Numbered from the stretch's first letter, positions 30,301 through 38,908 are shown. The stretch is 64,000 nt of DNA from an uncultured Methanolobus sp. (GCF_963665675.1 NZ_OY762426.1:3144286-3208285); one strand, 5' to 3'. The notes: generated from the sequence alone by a model not told the origin. Numbers and translations: made by a program.

Positions 30301-33300
30301 AAGTAACCAGACAGATGCCGCCAAACTCATTGTTTGATGCTATGTTTCCAGTAAACGTGTTGTTGTTGCTGGAACCCTTCAGAATGATGCCTTCAACCCC
30401 ATTGTTTGATGCTGTATTGTTAGTCAACACGTTGTTTTCGGCCCCAAGTAGAAATATGCCGGCATTATTGTTTGATGCTGTATTGTTAGTCAGCAAGTTG
30501 TTGTCCGAGTTAGATAGAAATATACCTCTATTATTATTTGATGCTATATTGTTAGTCAACACGCTGTTTTCGGCCCCAAGTAGATATATGCCGTCATTAT
30601 TGTTTGATGCTATATTGTTGGTCAGCACGTTGTTTTCGGCCCCAAGTAGATATATGCCGTCATTATTGTTTAATGCTGTATTGTTAGTCAGCAAGTTGTT
30701 GTCCGAGTTAGATAGAAATATGCCTTTATTATTATTCGATGCTATGTTGCTGATCAACGTGTTGTAGTTGGAGGAAGGAGCCAAACTTATCCCTCCCCGA
30801 TAATCACCAGTAGCACCGCTCACATTGAATCCGCTGATTGTCACACCATCAGCAGTGACATCGAAAACATCATCATTTGCATTTGCAGCAATTACATACG
30901 TAACCGCAGCTCCGCCTGTTGACGTGATGTTCAACTGTTTATTTACGTTCACATTCTCATTGTAAGTACCCGGATATACGAGAATTGTTTGTCCATCGAT
31001 GGCGGCATTGACCGCAGCCTGTATAGTGGTATAATCCGCACCTCCGCTGTCATCCACTATCAGTGATATACCAATGTAGGACAGTTTCGTTTCAGTACCG
31101 TAATCAGTTCCGTTCCCGACAGTCAGGGAAACAGTGTAGGTACCTGTCGAATTATATGTATGGGAGACGTTCTGTGTTACATAATCAACCACACCATCTC
31201 CGTCGACATCCCATTCCCATTCAGTAGCATTGGCTGAAAGATCGGTAAAGTTTACCGTGCAGGGAGCCATTCCAAACCTGACGTCGGCAACAAAATTTAC
31301 CCAGGAAGGATCAATAGCTTCGAATCCAAGACATTTCTGCCGGACGACATCGCCTTTTACCACCTCCACCATGATCTCATATGTCCCTTCCTGCATGGCA
31401 TAGCCAAGGTCCTGCACATAAGAACCATTACCCATGTCAATCAGGCTTATATTGCAGGTTGTCTGGTCAGGCAATGTCATATATGCGGTGACATTAGCAT
31501 CACTAATTCCCTGTGTCTCGCTAAACAGGTTTACATTAATATGTACCCGTTCCCCTGTGGAGTACTCCGTTTTGTCAAGGATGGGGTCAAATGTTATGGA
31601 GGTGTTTGCATTTACCACTAATGCATATTCCCAGATACTGTCCTGCGTTGAAGTTATGTTGTAGGTCCAGTTGCCCGGAAGCTGTTTGTTAATCTTGTAG
31701 ATTTCATAGCCATAAGTGTAGTTATAGATAATTTCAGGGTCATCCGTCCCTGTGGAACTGCTGGCATTCAGGGGAACTTCGGTTCCGTTCGGATAATAAA
31801 GTACCAGACTTATATTATTCAGTGGAATATATTCCTGCGAAAGGGTCACAAAAGTACTGTTTTCATCCTCCCATGCCGTATCTTCAACATATTCAAGACT
31901 ATTTTCAGATTCGTTTTCACTGAATCTCGCAGGAATCCCCGCGGATGAAGTGCTGCTTTCGCCGTAATACCAGTAAAACAAAGCAACTTCAAAAAAATTA
32001 ATGGTTGAATCCGTGGCAATAGCGCCTTCGATACTTTCACCGGCTGATATTGTGTGCTTTTCACTGTGAATTTGATAAATGGCTGACTCAATTAATTTCA
32101 GTTTATCAATAATAATTCCGGTATATATTTCTAGTAATCCAAAATCCTCCTGTGAGTCGTAATAAACCCCTCCGGTAGCCTGAGCAATGTTTTTCATTAT
32201 ACTTTTGCTTGAGGAGCTACCGCCATAGGCAATTGTGTATATGGGCCATCCCTTTGATACATATGAAGAAACCGCCGAAGAAGGGTAGAGACCTCCTCCA
32301 TCACTAAACAAAATAGCTCCTTTGGAGTGGGAAAATATAGCATTTGCTCCATTGAGCTCACTATACCCTGCCTCCAACCCATGATCGATATTTGTTGTTC
32401 CATCACTGTCGATTTCATCAATTGCATCTTTCAAAGAACCTCGATTATCGCCAACATTGCAAAGAGATTCCCTAATTATTGCATCAAAATCAAAATCTAC
32501 AACCGCCATCTGGTCGTTATCATCCACAATATCAACAAATAGTTTTGCAGCGTCTTTTCTTAAATCATAGTGATCGCTCCAATTCATACTTACCGAACTA
32601 TCGATCACAAGCACAATATCAGCACCGTCGTACACGTTGGATTTGACACTAGTCACCAAAGAGAAAGACTGCGACGGCTCATCAATGCTCCCGGAAATAT
32701 TAATTCGATAAGTTCCGGCATCAGGATCGACTATCTGCACCATCTCGAGGGGATTGAGATCATCGCTTCCGGTTGTGGCGGGGTCTTCGGGATTAGCGGG
32801 GTCAAGTATCCAGGGCTCGTAGATATCGCCCCCAGGGCCATAGATCACGAGGTCAAGATCATTCCACAAGGTAGTGGGTAAAATACCTTCCTTGTCACTC
32901 CAGGCAAGGGTTACCTTGAGTTCCGCCGTGTGGGCGGGCACCGTGAGGATCATTTCTGTGGAATTATCACCAGTGGCAAATGTACTGAAATCCTGAATAA
33001 TGGCGGTATCCTCAGTCTCATCAAGGATCACAAGTTCCACGGCTTCCCGCGTATCCAGCATGCCGTAGCCGGAGCGGAAGGTGGGGCCATTGCCATCATT
33101 GTTTGCGGTATGCACCAGCAGGGCTTTCATGGTGGAGGGTAGCATGTCTTCCTGATGATTTTTCTGCCATTGTTCCAGCACCAGAGCAGCAGAGCCGGAA
33201 ACCACAGGGCAAGCTAAAGAGGTACCGGAAATTGGTTTTTGGTCCGGATAGGGATTGGGTTCCAGATCTATTTTGTATCCCGGTGCCACTATCTCTGGCT

Positions 33301-33982
33301 TGAGCCTGCCGTCGTCCGTGGGGCCTGAACTACTGAAGTAAGCCACTTCATCAAACTGAGAGTTATTGGTTGCACCCACCGTGATAATATTTTTAGCAGT
33401 CCCCGGCCTTGAAATAGATCCATATCCTGAACCCGTGCTGTTTTCCTTAACATAAAATTTATTGCCAGCCGATTTAAACGAGATTGTGTTGTTTTCTCTT
33501 ATTGCTTTATCAAACTCTAATGCATAGTCCAGATATCCTCCCAGAGAACTATTTTTTCCATAAGAGTGGCTAGTAAGATCCACACTTGCTGTTTTTATTT
33601 CATTGTAGTCATTTCCAGAATTATATGACCACATCTCTATATCGGGAGCCATACCCCTCTCAGTAGCATCTCCTGGATTGGAACCGATAATCAGAGCCAC
33701 CGAGGTTGCATGGGATGACACATTATCATAATCTTCCATTACAGTTACTCGATTCTGAAATTCGGAAAGTGTGGCGTTCACCTTGTGATGCCTTTCAGTA
33801 GTTTGATTTTCCCCCACTTCCCAGATACCTATTACAATATTGTCTCCGGTCAAGTCAGGATAACATGGTTCAGTGTACACATAATTCCTTACATCTGAAA
33901 GGGAATTATTAGAACCGATTGTTATTTGTGTTGAACACATATACAGTATAACTACAAAAATAAGAATATTGCTTAACCTCAT
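27380..33982 (-). CDS. giant subtilase-VWA-PKD-beta-helix surface protein
   Basis: 2200 residues with a signal peptide (1-23). The S8 subtilase domain spans about 40-320: His91 in SSHATSVAL, oxyanion Asn174 in SAGN, and Ser255 in GTSLACPV. The position of the catalytic Asp reads IGIWEVG, with Glu55. A jelly-roll domain (about 325-450) follows, then a VWA domain with DSSVSMN (about 455-640), a beta-sandwich, and a PKD domain (about 920-1000, NFTDLSANATEWEWDVDGD). Four NosD/CASH right-handed beta-helix modules start near 976, 1349, 1557 and 1866. Each opens with DYTTIQAAV or a variant and most end in GNYWA plus an Asp-rich loop. The last 60 residues look dockerin-like. There is no propeptide and no PGF-CTERM. 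It is probably secreted or cell-surface. The gene starts 6 bases after the 33989-34924 gene. Confidence 0.85.
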   Translation of the reverse strand: MRLSNILIFVVILYMCSTQITIGSNNSLSDVRNYVYTEPCYPDLTGDNIVIGIWEVGENQTTERHHKVNATLSEFQNRVTVMEDYDNVSSHATSVALIIGSNPGDATERGMAPDIEMWSYNSGNDYNEIKTASVDLTSHSYGKNSSLGGYLDYALEFDKAIRENNTISFKSAGNKFYVKENSTGSGYGSISRPGTAKNIITVGATNNSQFDEVAYFSSSGPTDDGRLKPEIVAPGYKIDLEPNPYPDQKPISGTSLACPVVSGSAALVLEQWQKNHQEDMLPSTMKALLVHTANNDGNGPTFRSGYGMLDTREAVELVILDETEDTAIIQDFSTFATGDNSTEMILTVPAHTAELKVTLAWSDKEGILPTTLWNDLDLVIYGPGGDIYEPWILDPANPEDPATTGSDDLNPLEMVQIVDPDAGTYRINISGSIDEPSQSFSLVTSVKSNVYDGADIVLVIDSSVSMNWSDHYDLRKDAAKLFVDIVDDNDQMAVVDFDFDAIIRESLCNVGDNRGSLKDAIDEIDSDGTTNIDHGLEAGYSELNGANAIFSHSKGAILFSDGGGLYPSSAVSSYVSKGWPIYTIAYGGSSSSKSIMKNIAQATGGVYYDSQEDFGLLEIYTGIIIDKLKLIESAIYQIHSEKHTISAGESIEGAIATDSTINFFEVALFYWYYGESSTSSAGIPARFSENESENSLEYVEDTAWEDENSTFVTLSQEYIPLNNISLVLYYPNGTEVPLNASSSTGTDDPEIIYNYTYGYEIYKINKQLPGNWTYNITSTQDSIWEYALVVNANTSITFDPILDKTEYSTGERVHINVNLFSETQGISDANVTAYMTLPDQTTCNISLIDMGNGSYVQDLGYAMQEGTYEIMVEVVKGDVVRQKCLGFEAIDPSWVNFVADVRFGMAPCTVNFTDLSANATEWEWDVDGDGVVDYVTQNVSHTYNSTGTYTVSLTVGNGTDYGTETKLSYIGISLIVDDSGGADYTTIQAAVNAAIDGQTILVYPGTYNENVNVNKQLNITSTGGAAVTYVIAANANDDVFDVTADGVTISGFNVSGATGDYRGGISLAPSSNYNTLISNIASNNNKGIFLSNSDNNLLTNNTALNNNDGIYLLGAENNVLTNNIASNNNDGIYLLGAENSVLTNNIASNNNRGIFLSNSDNNLLTNNTASNNNAGIFLLGAENNVLTNNTASNNGVEGIILKGSSNNNTFTGNIASNNEFGGICLVTSSNNMLTGNTVANNGDDGIFLRDSSNNLVYNNFFNNTENAIFYGTCTGNVWNITKTTGLNIVGGPYRGGNYWATPNGTGFSQTCNDADGDRICDSDYALGGENIDYLPLAEHEPGNGNIITVDDSSGADYTTIQAAVNAAIPGNTILVYPGIYIENVDVGKPLDIKSTGGAAVTSVTAAYSNDSVFEITADGVAIDGFSVNGAGGDKSGIYLNSSGNITLANNIVSNNGLYGIFLIDSSNNLIYNNFFNNTENAFFYGACTGNVWNITKTTGLNIVGGPYRGGNYWATPNGTGFSQTCNDVDGDRICDSGYALGGENIDYLPLAEVNVISVDDSGGEDYTTIQAAVTAASQGDTILVYPGTYSENVDVDKQLNIVSTGGGAVTSVTAASSDDHVFEVTVDGVMINGFSMSSSATGNSYYAGICLESSNNSTLVNNIASNSNCGILLKSSCNCMLENNTASNNKNNYTGWSGIHLHSSDNNTLVNNKASNNAAYGILLKSSCNNTLVNNIALSNPQHGILLYNNSNSNTLAGNIVLNNENAGIFLGNSGNNLIYNNFFNNTENALFYGTCTGNVWNITRTAGMNIVGGPYLGGNYWAKPDGTGFSQTCNDTDGDGICDSSYVISGDHIDYLPLAEVNVISVDDSGGAAYTTIQAAVNAASPGHTILVYPGTYIENVNVDKQLNITSTDGAAVTSVAAADSNDHVFEITADGVTIDGFSVSGVGDDKPGIYLTSSGSTLANNIVSNNDMGISLEYSNNSMLVNNTVSDGVWFGICLYLSNNNTVIDNTVSTHAMGILMTSSVNNTLEYNKVSNNGWYGIFLIDSNNDRIYNNFFNNTVNTYFSGTCTGNIWNTTKTAGVNIFGGPYLGGNYWATPSGTGFSQIGNDTNGDGICESIHALNGDNVDFLPLGGLQDWNPWNDFDSAGSPDGRYITIDEYNEAYTCHVNNTPAPKTGATIDIGRVIALYTAYYNNEPM

Positions 33983-33988
33983 GATGCT

Positions 33989-34924
33989 TCACCTCCAGCT
34001 CCTCACACAAAACAGGAATATGAGCGCAATCATGCTGCACGCCGCGCCAAATCCCGGAACTGATTGGGACTCAGTGGTCTCTGAGTTAGCTGGAGTTGAT
34101 CTATTATTAGGAGATGGCACATCACTTTCTGGTGTTTCATCTGGAACATAGGGTGTGTCGATATAACCGATACTGTAAATATCATCTTCCTGAGGTATCA
34201 CTGTAAGATGGGCTTCCCTAGTAACAAACTGGTAAAGAAAACCATAATCAAATTCACTGGACTGGGAATATTCAGCATATATAGATGAAGTATTGGCATA
34301 CTTGTCCCGGATTTGCCTAGAATCGTTCAGGGAGACATCATCATGCATCCTTATCCTTACTATCACCATTTCCCCTGGCAGGCGTGCCCGTTCAGGCACT
34401 TCCATGGGATCATCATACCTCCACTTATCTTCCGGGAAAATCTCCCCCATCCAACGCAGCCCGGCCTCAGCAGGTATGTCTGCAGGAGTCAAGGAAGCGG
34501 GCATGGAGGAAATCCAGGTAGTATATCCACCTGCTCTGCCAACAAGCTTAATACCGTAATCCTCCATCTCCAATTTCTTTGCTGTAATATCCGTAGGTCG
34601 CTCATAGAATTGAATATATACATGTTTCCTTGTCTGATTGTCCAGACTGTCCACTGTCATGATAGAATACTTACTGACATTTGCCCCGAATTCCATTGGT
34701 TGGGGAGACAGATTACGCGGGTTGTCACTGTATTTGTTGAATGTAAGGTTATAGTCAATGCCATTCGAGGAATTATTGTTGTCTTCTGCTGCAGCAACGA
34801 AACTGAACAGGAGAATGAACAACAATGCAACGAAAACGTGTCTAATACTATGCGAGGTGAACTTACCGCACCGGGCAGTATTCCAGAGGTGCTGTTTTGA
34901 CTGTTTCATGAATATTCCCACCAT
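33989..34924 (-). CDS. PGF-CTERM surface protein, propeptide-like
   Basis: About 311 residues. A signal segment (VFVALLFILLFSFVAAA) is followed by a folded region in which YIQFYERPTDITAKKLEMED, GIKLVGRAGGYTTWIS and GLRWMGEIFPEDKW resemble the propeptide of Kp43-type subtilases. A Ser/Pro/Asn-rich linker then leads to the sorting signal VPGFGAACSMIALIFLFCVR: PGF, a hydrophobic helix and Arg, the substrate signal of archaeosortase A. It is the first gene of an operon with the giant subtilase, which itself lacks a propeptide. I infer a separate, anchored chaperone or inhibitor for that protease. Starts at 34909 or 34984 are also possible. Confidence 0.7.
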   Translation of the reverse strand: MVGIFMKQSKQHLWNTARCGKFTSHSIRHVFVALLFILLFSFVAAAEDNNNSSNGIDYNLTFNKYSDNPRNLSPQPMEFGANVSKYSIMTVDSLDNQTRKHVYIQFYERPTDITAKKLEMEDYGIKLVGRAGGYTTWISSMPASLTPADIPAEAGLRWMGEIFPEDKWRYDDPMEVPERARLPGEMVIVRIRMHDDVSLNDSRQIRDKYANTSSIYAEYSQSSEFDYGFLYQFVTREAHLTVIPQEDDIYSIGYIDTPYVPDETPESDVPSPNNRSTPANSETTESQSVPGFGAACSMIALIFLFCVRSWR

Positions 34925-34984
34925 TTTATATCCTATCTCATCTATTTTCCTGAATCTCTGAAACTTTCTACATTTTTTATCCAA

Positions 34985-35491
34985 TCCAGATGCTGTAATT
35001 ATTGGACATTAGGACACTATAAAGTAATTCCTAACAATAGTGAATATCATTGCATCATGAAAAAACAAGTATTAATTTGATTTATCAATAATTCAGATTA
35101 TGGCTCATATACACATAATTCCTTAAGTCGGAAAGTGAATAATTGACACAAAGGCCTGTTTGTGCAGAGCATAGTTTCAAGAATAAAACAATTTCATTCG
35201 AGCAAAAGAATATATGTTTCACAAATATTTATATACAATACACTATTAGATAGATATTGCAATATAATATAGACATGACTACAGACAGTCATAAAGAACT
35301 ATTCATTGATAAGATGGTGTTTCCATCATGAGATCGAAATTACCAAAAAAAACACACCAATGCTTCAAGCATTTCAGAACATGGCATGAAACTAATTGCA
35401 TAAGAACTGATGATTGGCATTGATGTGTCGACTTACGACAGTCACTGGATGGTCAAAGAATCTAACGTAAATACAACTGGAGGGCAGAATA
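34985..35491. other. intergenic region with TATA box and short frame
   Basis: A good TATA box (ATATTTATATAC, 35225-35236) lies about 260 bases before the DUF2023 gene, so a long leader is possible. The leader holds a small hairpin (ATGACT/AGTCAT, 35275-35292). It also has a 38-codon frame beginning MIGIDVSTYDSHW that overlaps the next gene's start; this vaguely recalls the first residues of IS110 transposases but is probably not a gene. Confidence 0.4.
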
Positions 35492-35899
35492 ATGGCAGGC
35501 GTGATCGCATTGAACGGAAGCAGTGAAGGTATTCTGGATATACATGCGCATGAAAGTATGCAAATTTTGAGGCACCACCTCTATGAATACCAAAAAGGTC
35601 TCCGAAATCTCATCCTCTATACAACGAATGTTTATTCTGAGGAAGAAGTTGTTAGCCTGCTTGAGAAAAAAGGGGTAAGCTATTTGGTCCGGCGGGCTTC
35701 GGAATCAAAGATCAATGTCTTCTTTGGAGATGAAATGTGCATCAATGTACTTAAGAACATAGGCGATAAATGCCTTTCGGAGTATACAGATGAGGAGGAT
35801 TTCATACTTGGAATCATGCTTGGCTATGACAGATTGCAACAATGCAATCGTTATCTTTCAAGAAAGAACAGAAGCAAGATAATTGAAATGCTCTTGTGA
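35492..35899 (+). CDS. DUF2023 protein
   Basis: A 135-residue soluble protein matching DUF2023 well: LRHHLYEYQKGLRNLILYT near the start, KINVFFGDEMCINVLKNI in the middle and DFILGIMLGYDRLQQCNRYL at the end. GGAGGG lies 7 bases before the ATG. In bacteria this family is often found next to flavodoxin genes, but no flavodoxin is visible here. Its role is unknown; a regulatory or partner role for an electron carrier is only a guess from that context. Confidence 0.8.
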   Translation: MAGVIALNGSSEGILDIHAHESMQILRHHLYEYQKGLRNLILYTTNVYSEEEVVSLLEKKGVSYLVRRASESKINVFFGDEMCINVLKNIGDKCLSEYTDEEDFILGIMLGYDRLQQCNRYLSRKNRSKIIEMLL

Positions 35900-35928
35900 T
35901 TTATTTTATCAATCAACAAGGGGTTTGA

Positions 35929-36132
35929 ATGAGTGTCATTTTAAATTTATTAAACAGTTCTGTGTTGTCTGTAACTATCGGAGTGATAGGAGCTATCATA
36001 TACTTCTTTGCTTTTTCAAACCTCGAATACAAAAGCATTTCATTTAAGGAATACAATACAAAGGTAAGAACAGTTGTCGCTTTTTTTGGAATCCTGCTCA
36101 TAGTTATTGGTGTTGATGGCATAGCGCCATAG
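35929..36132 (+). CDS. 67-residue membrane protein
   Basis: It starts 29 bases after the DUF2023 gene, with GGGG close upstream. It has two hydrophobic helices (near residues 12-29 and 47-63) with a charged loop between (EYKSISFKEYNTKVR). No family is recognised. It is probably in one transcript with DUF2023. Confidence 0.55.
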   Translation: MSVILNLLNSSVLSVTIGVIGAIIYFFAFSNLEYKSISFKEYNTKVRTVVAFFGILLIVIGVDGIAP

Positions 36133-36471
36133 TTTTTCCCATATTAGCATTCATAGCAGAGGAACCAGTATCATATAATCTACCATAAAGGAACATATAC
36201 AACTAAACAATGACAAGATTTTCATGCTGGAGCAGGTAAGCTTTTTACTTTAAACTCTAATGTCAGGGAAAAGTTGGAGATGTGGAGGAATGCATTCCTA
36301 TGAGCAAATGTTGATTTGAGAGGTTTATTCTTTTTTTTAATTATAGTTAAACACCTTTGGATTATAACTTATGAGTTTTAAAACCATACTCTATTGACAG
36401 TAATACTAATATCATAAGTTTCAAACAATCGGTTCTTAACTATAAAATACGGTGATGCGATATAATAAACA

Positions 36472-36497
36472 TTAGGCTCATATATAGCTAAGCCTAA
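36472..36497. other. perfect 7-bp hairpin
   Basis: TTAGGCT pairs with AGCCTAA around a 12-base AT-rich loop. It is one of several hairpins in the gene-free stretch 36133-36846. Confidence 0.4.
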
Positions 36498-36550
36498 ATT
36501 ATATAGCATCTCCCATAAAGATTAAATAGCACAATAACGTAGTAGGAATT

Positions 36551-36690
36551 GCTATTATACTCGGTGTAAAGGGTATATGATAACCGAGTTTACTTCTAGG
36601 TCACTCTCAGCGGACACGAACCCGCTCGAATATATGCATAGTTATTCTCGGTTGAGTATAATAGCACACCTTCTCTGGGTTGGTTGGTGA
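36551..36690. ncRNA. long stem-loop, possible RNA or recombination site
   Basis: GCTATTATACTC (36551-36562) is the exact complement of GAGTATAATAGC (36654-36665). Next to it AACCGAG (36582-36588) pairs with CTCGGTT (36647-36653), so the two helices stack with a 19-base bulge on the left arm. Inside is an AGCGG/CCGCT hairpin. The tail has GGGTTGGTTGGT (36677-36688). No protein is evident. It may be a structured RNA, a regulatory leader or a recombination site; the strand is not resolved. Confidence 0.4.
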
Positions 36691-36846
36691 AAAACATAAT
36701 ATCCATGCCATCGGCTCTGCAATCATGCCTCATTGTATATCATTTTTGATATGTATTTGTTGTAAAAAAAGTTGAGCCATACATAATACAAAAAAAGATA
36801 CAGCAATGCTCAACAATATAACCCCTTTATTCAAGGGAGGTCTCTA

Positions 36847-36972
36847 ATGAAGTCCGAACCCCTAATTAAGAAAGATGAAGATGATGATGCCGACTACAAG
36901 CCCATACTACAGGGTGTAATAAATACCCGCTGTAACTATGATGGCGGAAAAATAGAAGGCAACAAGGAATGA
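36847..36972 (+). CDS. 41-residue acidic small protein
   Basis: The ATG is preceded by GGGAGGT at ideal spacing. The frame reads MKSEPLIKKDEDDDADY and ends in KIEGNKE: acidic, without membrane segments and of no known family. It lies 40 bases before the 37013 gene on the same strand, so both may be one transcript. Confidence 0.45.
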   Translation: MKSEPLIKKDEDDDADYKPILQGVINTRCNYDGGKIEGNKE

Positions 36973-37012
36973 TTCGTACTGTTTTAATACGATTATTGAA
37001 TGGAAGAATGCT

Positions 37013-37972
37013 ATGACCTCTTCTCTATTGAATAAAGACAAAATATTGACAGGTATTGCTGTTATTCTAATAATATTGATTTTTTTGTTTGGTACGCCTT
37101 ATATTGAGTCTTTCTTAGGTGGGTTTCCTGCTCCTAATAGGTCAATTACTGATGTTGATATGCTCATGGTTAAAGTAGTAATATCAGCACCAATCTTGGT
37201 ATTTTTGAATCTTTTAATTGGTCCTTTTGGGTATTCTGAAGAAAAGAAAATTTTTAAGTATATGTCTGAAGCACGTTTGCCAAAAGAATTGAAGTACTCA
37301 TTGATCGACGAGATAGATGATTTTGCTCCCCCTCCAAGGAAGATAATTGATTTACTTGATCTGATAAAGGTTGATAGATTTCACTTACCTAGACACGTTG
37401 CCTCAAGTCGTATCAAAACTAAGAAGTTTTACCTGCGTACCATTAAAGAGGGATTTCTTGATGTTCCTGATTTTGCCACAAAAACGTATTATACTGCCAT
37501 GCTAATGAATTTGTTGATACCCACTAGAAAACATATCTCCCATTATTCAATAACAAAAACAACTGGTGGTTATCTTGAGACTTTTTTTTCAGAAAATAAA
37601 TTGAAGGTAAGTTTAAATGACTCTTTGCTAGGTTATTTTGATTATAATAGCAATGACCTTTGTGACGCCAATAACCAGGTAAAAGGATCTTTTGGCATTG
37701 GAAGTAAAATATCAGCGAGGATAGCAGGACTTACTCTGACTACCGGCACTGAATCAAGTGTTTTTATTGACGAAAATAAAATTGCAAATGTTGTCATAGT
37801 ACCGTCTTCAGATAAAAAATTAAAGAAAAATAATGAAGCAATGAAAGGCAACGAAAAAGGGTCTATGAGATTATTCCAAAATTTGAATGTTAAGTCTGAT
37901 TGGGAAGCATATATGCTATTAGGATTTGGTATTGCTGAATATGCCTTTGCAAGAACATCTTTTGGGAAATAG
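37013..37972 (+). CDS. membrane-anchored hypothetical protein
   Basis: A 319-residue protein of no recognised family. Two membrane helices are near residues 13-28 and 54-70. The rest is a soluble domain with basic patches (KTKKFYLRTIKEGF, PTRKHIS) and a glycine-rich beta section (GSFGIGSKISARIAGLTLTTG). The codon usage and AT content look like the flanking accessory DNA. Neighbours give no functional hint. Confidence 0.55.
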   Translation: MTSSLLNKDKILTGIAVILIILIFLFGTPYIESFLGGFPAPNRSITDVDMLMVKVVISAPILVFLNLLIGPFGYSEEKKIFKYMSEARLPKELKYSLIDEIDDFAPPPRKIIDLLDLIKVDRFHLPRHVASSRIKTKKFYLRTIKEGFLDVPDFATKTYYTAMLMNLLIPTRKHISHYSITKTTGGYLETFFSENKLKVSLNDSLLGYFDYNSNDLCDANNQVKGSFGIGSKISARIAGLTLTTGTESSVFIDENKIANVVIVPSSDKKLKKNNEAMKGNEKGSMRLFQNLNVKSDWEAYMLLGFGIAEYAFARTSFGK

Positions 37973-38077
37973 TCGGTATCGATAAACCACACCTATCCCT
38001 TTTTCTCGTCTCCTAACGGTATTATACATTTAATTGTAGTTGAAGATATTTATACTGATTATAAAGGAGTCCTCTTT

Positions 38078-38254
38078 GTGGACTCCATTCGAAACGATAT
38101 TGGCAAAGAGAAGTTACCAGTTTACCTCTTGCTACATTTTCTTAATATTGATGACATTGCACAGCATGTTGAAAATAACTATTATAACTCTCCTTTGCCT
38201 CAGTGTAACTATTCAGCCTACTCATATCAGCCGATTGATGGTGATTCTATTTAA
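38078..38254 (+). CDS. 58-residue small protein
   Basis: The GTG start has AGGAG 8 bases upstream. The sequence begins MDSIRNDIGKEKLPVYLLL and is a coherent soluble frame with Tyr/Asn-rich residues towards its end. It is of unknown family and could be the N-terminal remnant of a transposase. It sits between a hypothetical gene and the chemotaxis pair. Confidence 0.4.
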   Translation: MDSIRNDIGKEKLPVYLLLHFLNIDDIAQHVENNYYNSPLPQCNYSAYSYQPIDGDSI

Positions 38255-38401
38255 TCCCATGTATTTAGTCCTAAATTAAGTTACAACAAAAAAAGCAAGT
38301 ATTAGGCACAGTCAAAATAAACTCATCACTCAAAATTCACGTATCAACTTTTTATCATAATGGTTATCGATAGTGATTCTACCAGGCTGAATAGTTACGC
38401 C

Positions 38402-38908
38402 TCAGTTAATATTTGAAGTCTCTTCAATCTCTTTTTCATCAAGTATTCTAACAAGATCAAGGAATATTAAAAGACGGTCTTCCATCTTACCTACACCTGT
38501 TATGTACTCCCGACTTACATTTGACATAGCAAATTCTGGAGTTGGATCAACACTTGAAGCAGGTATTCTCATTACTTCATTAACTGAATCTACAATCATA
38601 CCTACAACATTCTCACCGATTTCAACAACAATTATGCGTGAATGATCATCAACTTCTTTGGATATTAGATTAAAGCGTTTATCAAGATTGACCACAACGA
38701 TGATTCTTCCACGAAGGTTTATAACCCCTTCTACATAATCAGGCGATTGGGGAATCTGAGTGATCACAGGCATTCTTATTATCTCCTGCACTTTCATAAT
38801 CTCTACACCAAATTCCTCACCTCCGAGCTGGAAGACAACCATCTGTAATAATTCATCTGGCATATCTGCTGTTGATGCTGAAATATTATCCATAATATAC
38901 CAGCTCAT
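38402..38908 (-). CDS. cheW: chemotaxis coupling protein CheW
   Basis: A 168-residue CheW. The core has VVFQLGGEEFGVEIMKVQEII, then GVINLRGRIIVVVNLDKRF and GMIVDSVNEVMRIP. It links chemoreceptors to the kinase CheA. It overlaps the receptor gene upstream by a TGATG junction, so the two are probably translated together. CheA and other che genes are not in the window. Confidence 0.95.
   Translation of the reverse strand: MSWYIMDNISASTADMPDELLQMVVFQLGGEEFGVEIMKVQEIIRMPVITQIPQSPDYVEGVINLRGRIIVVVNLDKRFNLISKEVDDHSRIIVVEIGENVVGMIVDSVNEVMRIPASSVDPTPEFAMSNVSREYITGVGKMEDRLLIFLDLVRILDEKEIEETSNIN

Noticed and set aside
27380..31080. Plus-strand frames inside the giant surface-protein gene
   Set aside because: They are repeated mirror frames of the beta-helix repeats with biased composition and no starts or motifs.
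35410..35526. MIGIDVS frame as an IS110 transposase remnant
   Set aside because: Only a few N-terminal residues agree and it overlaps the DUF2023 start; no other transposase motif is present.
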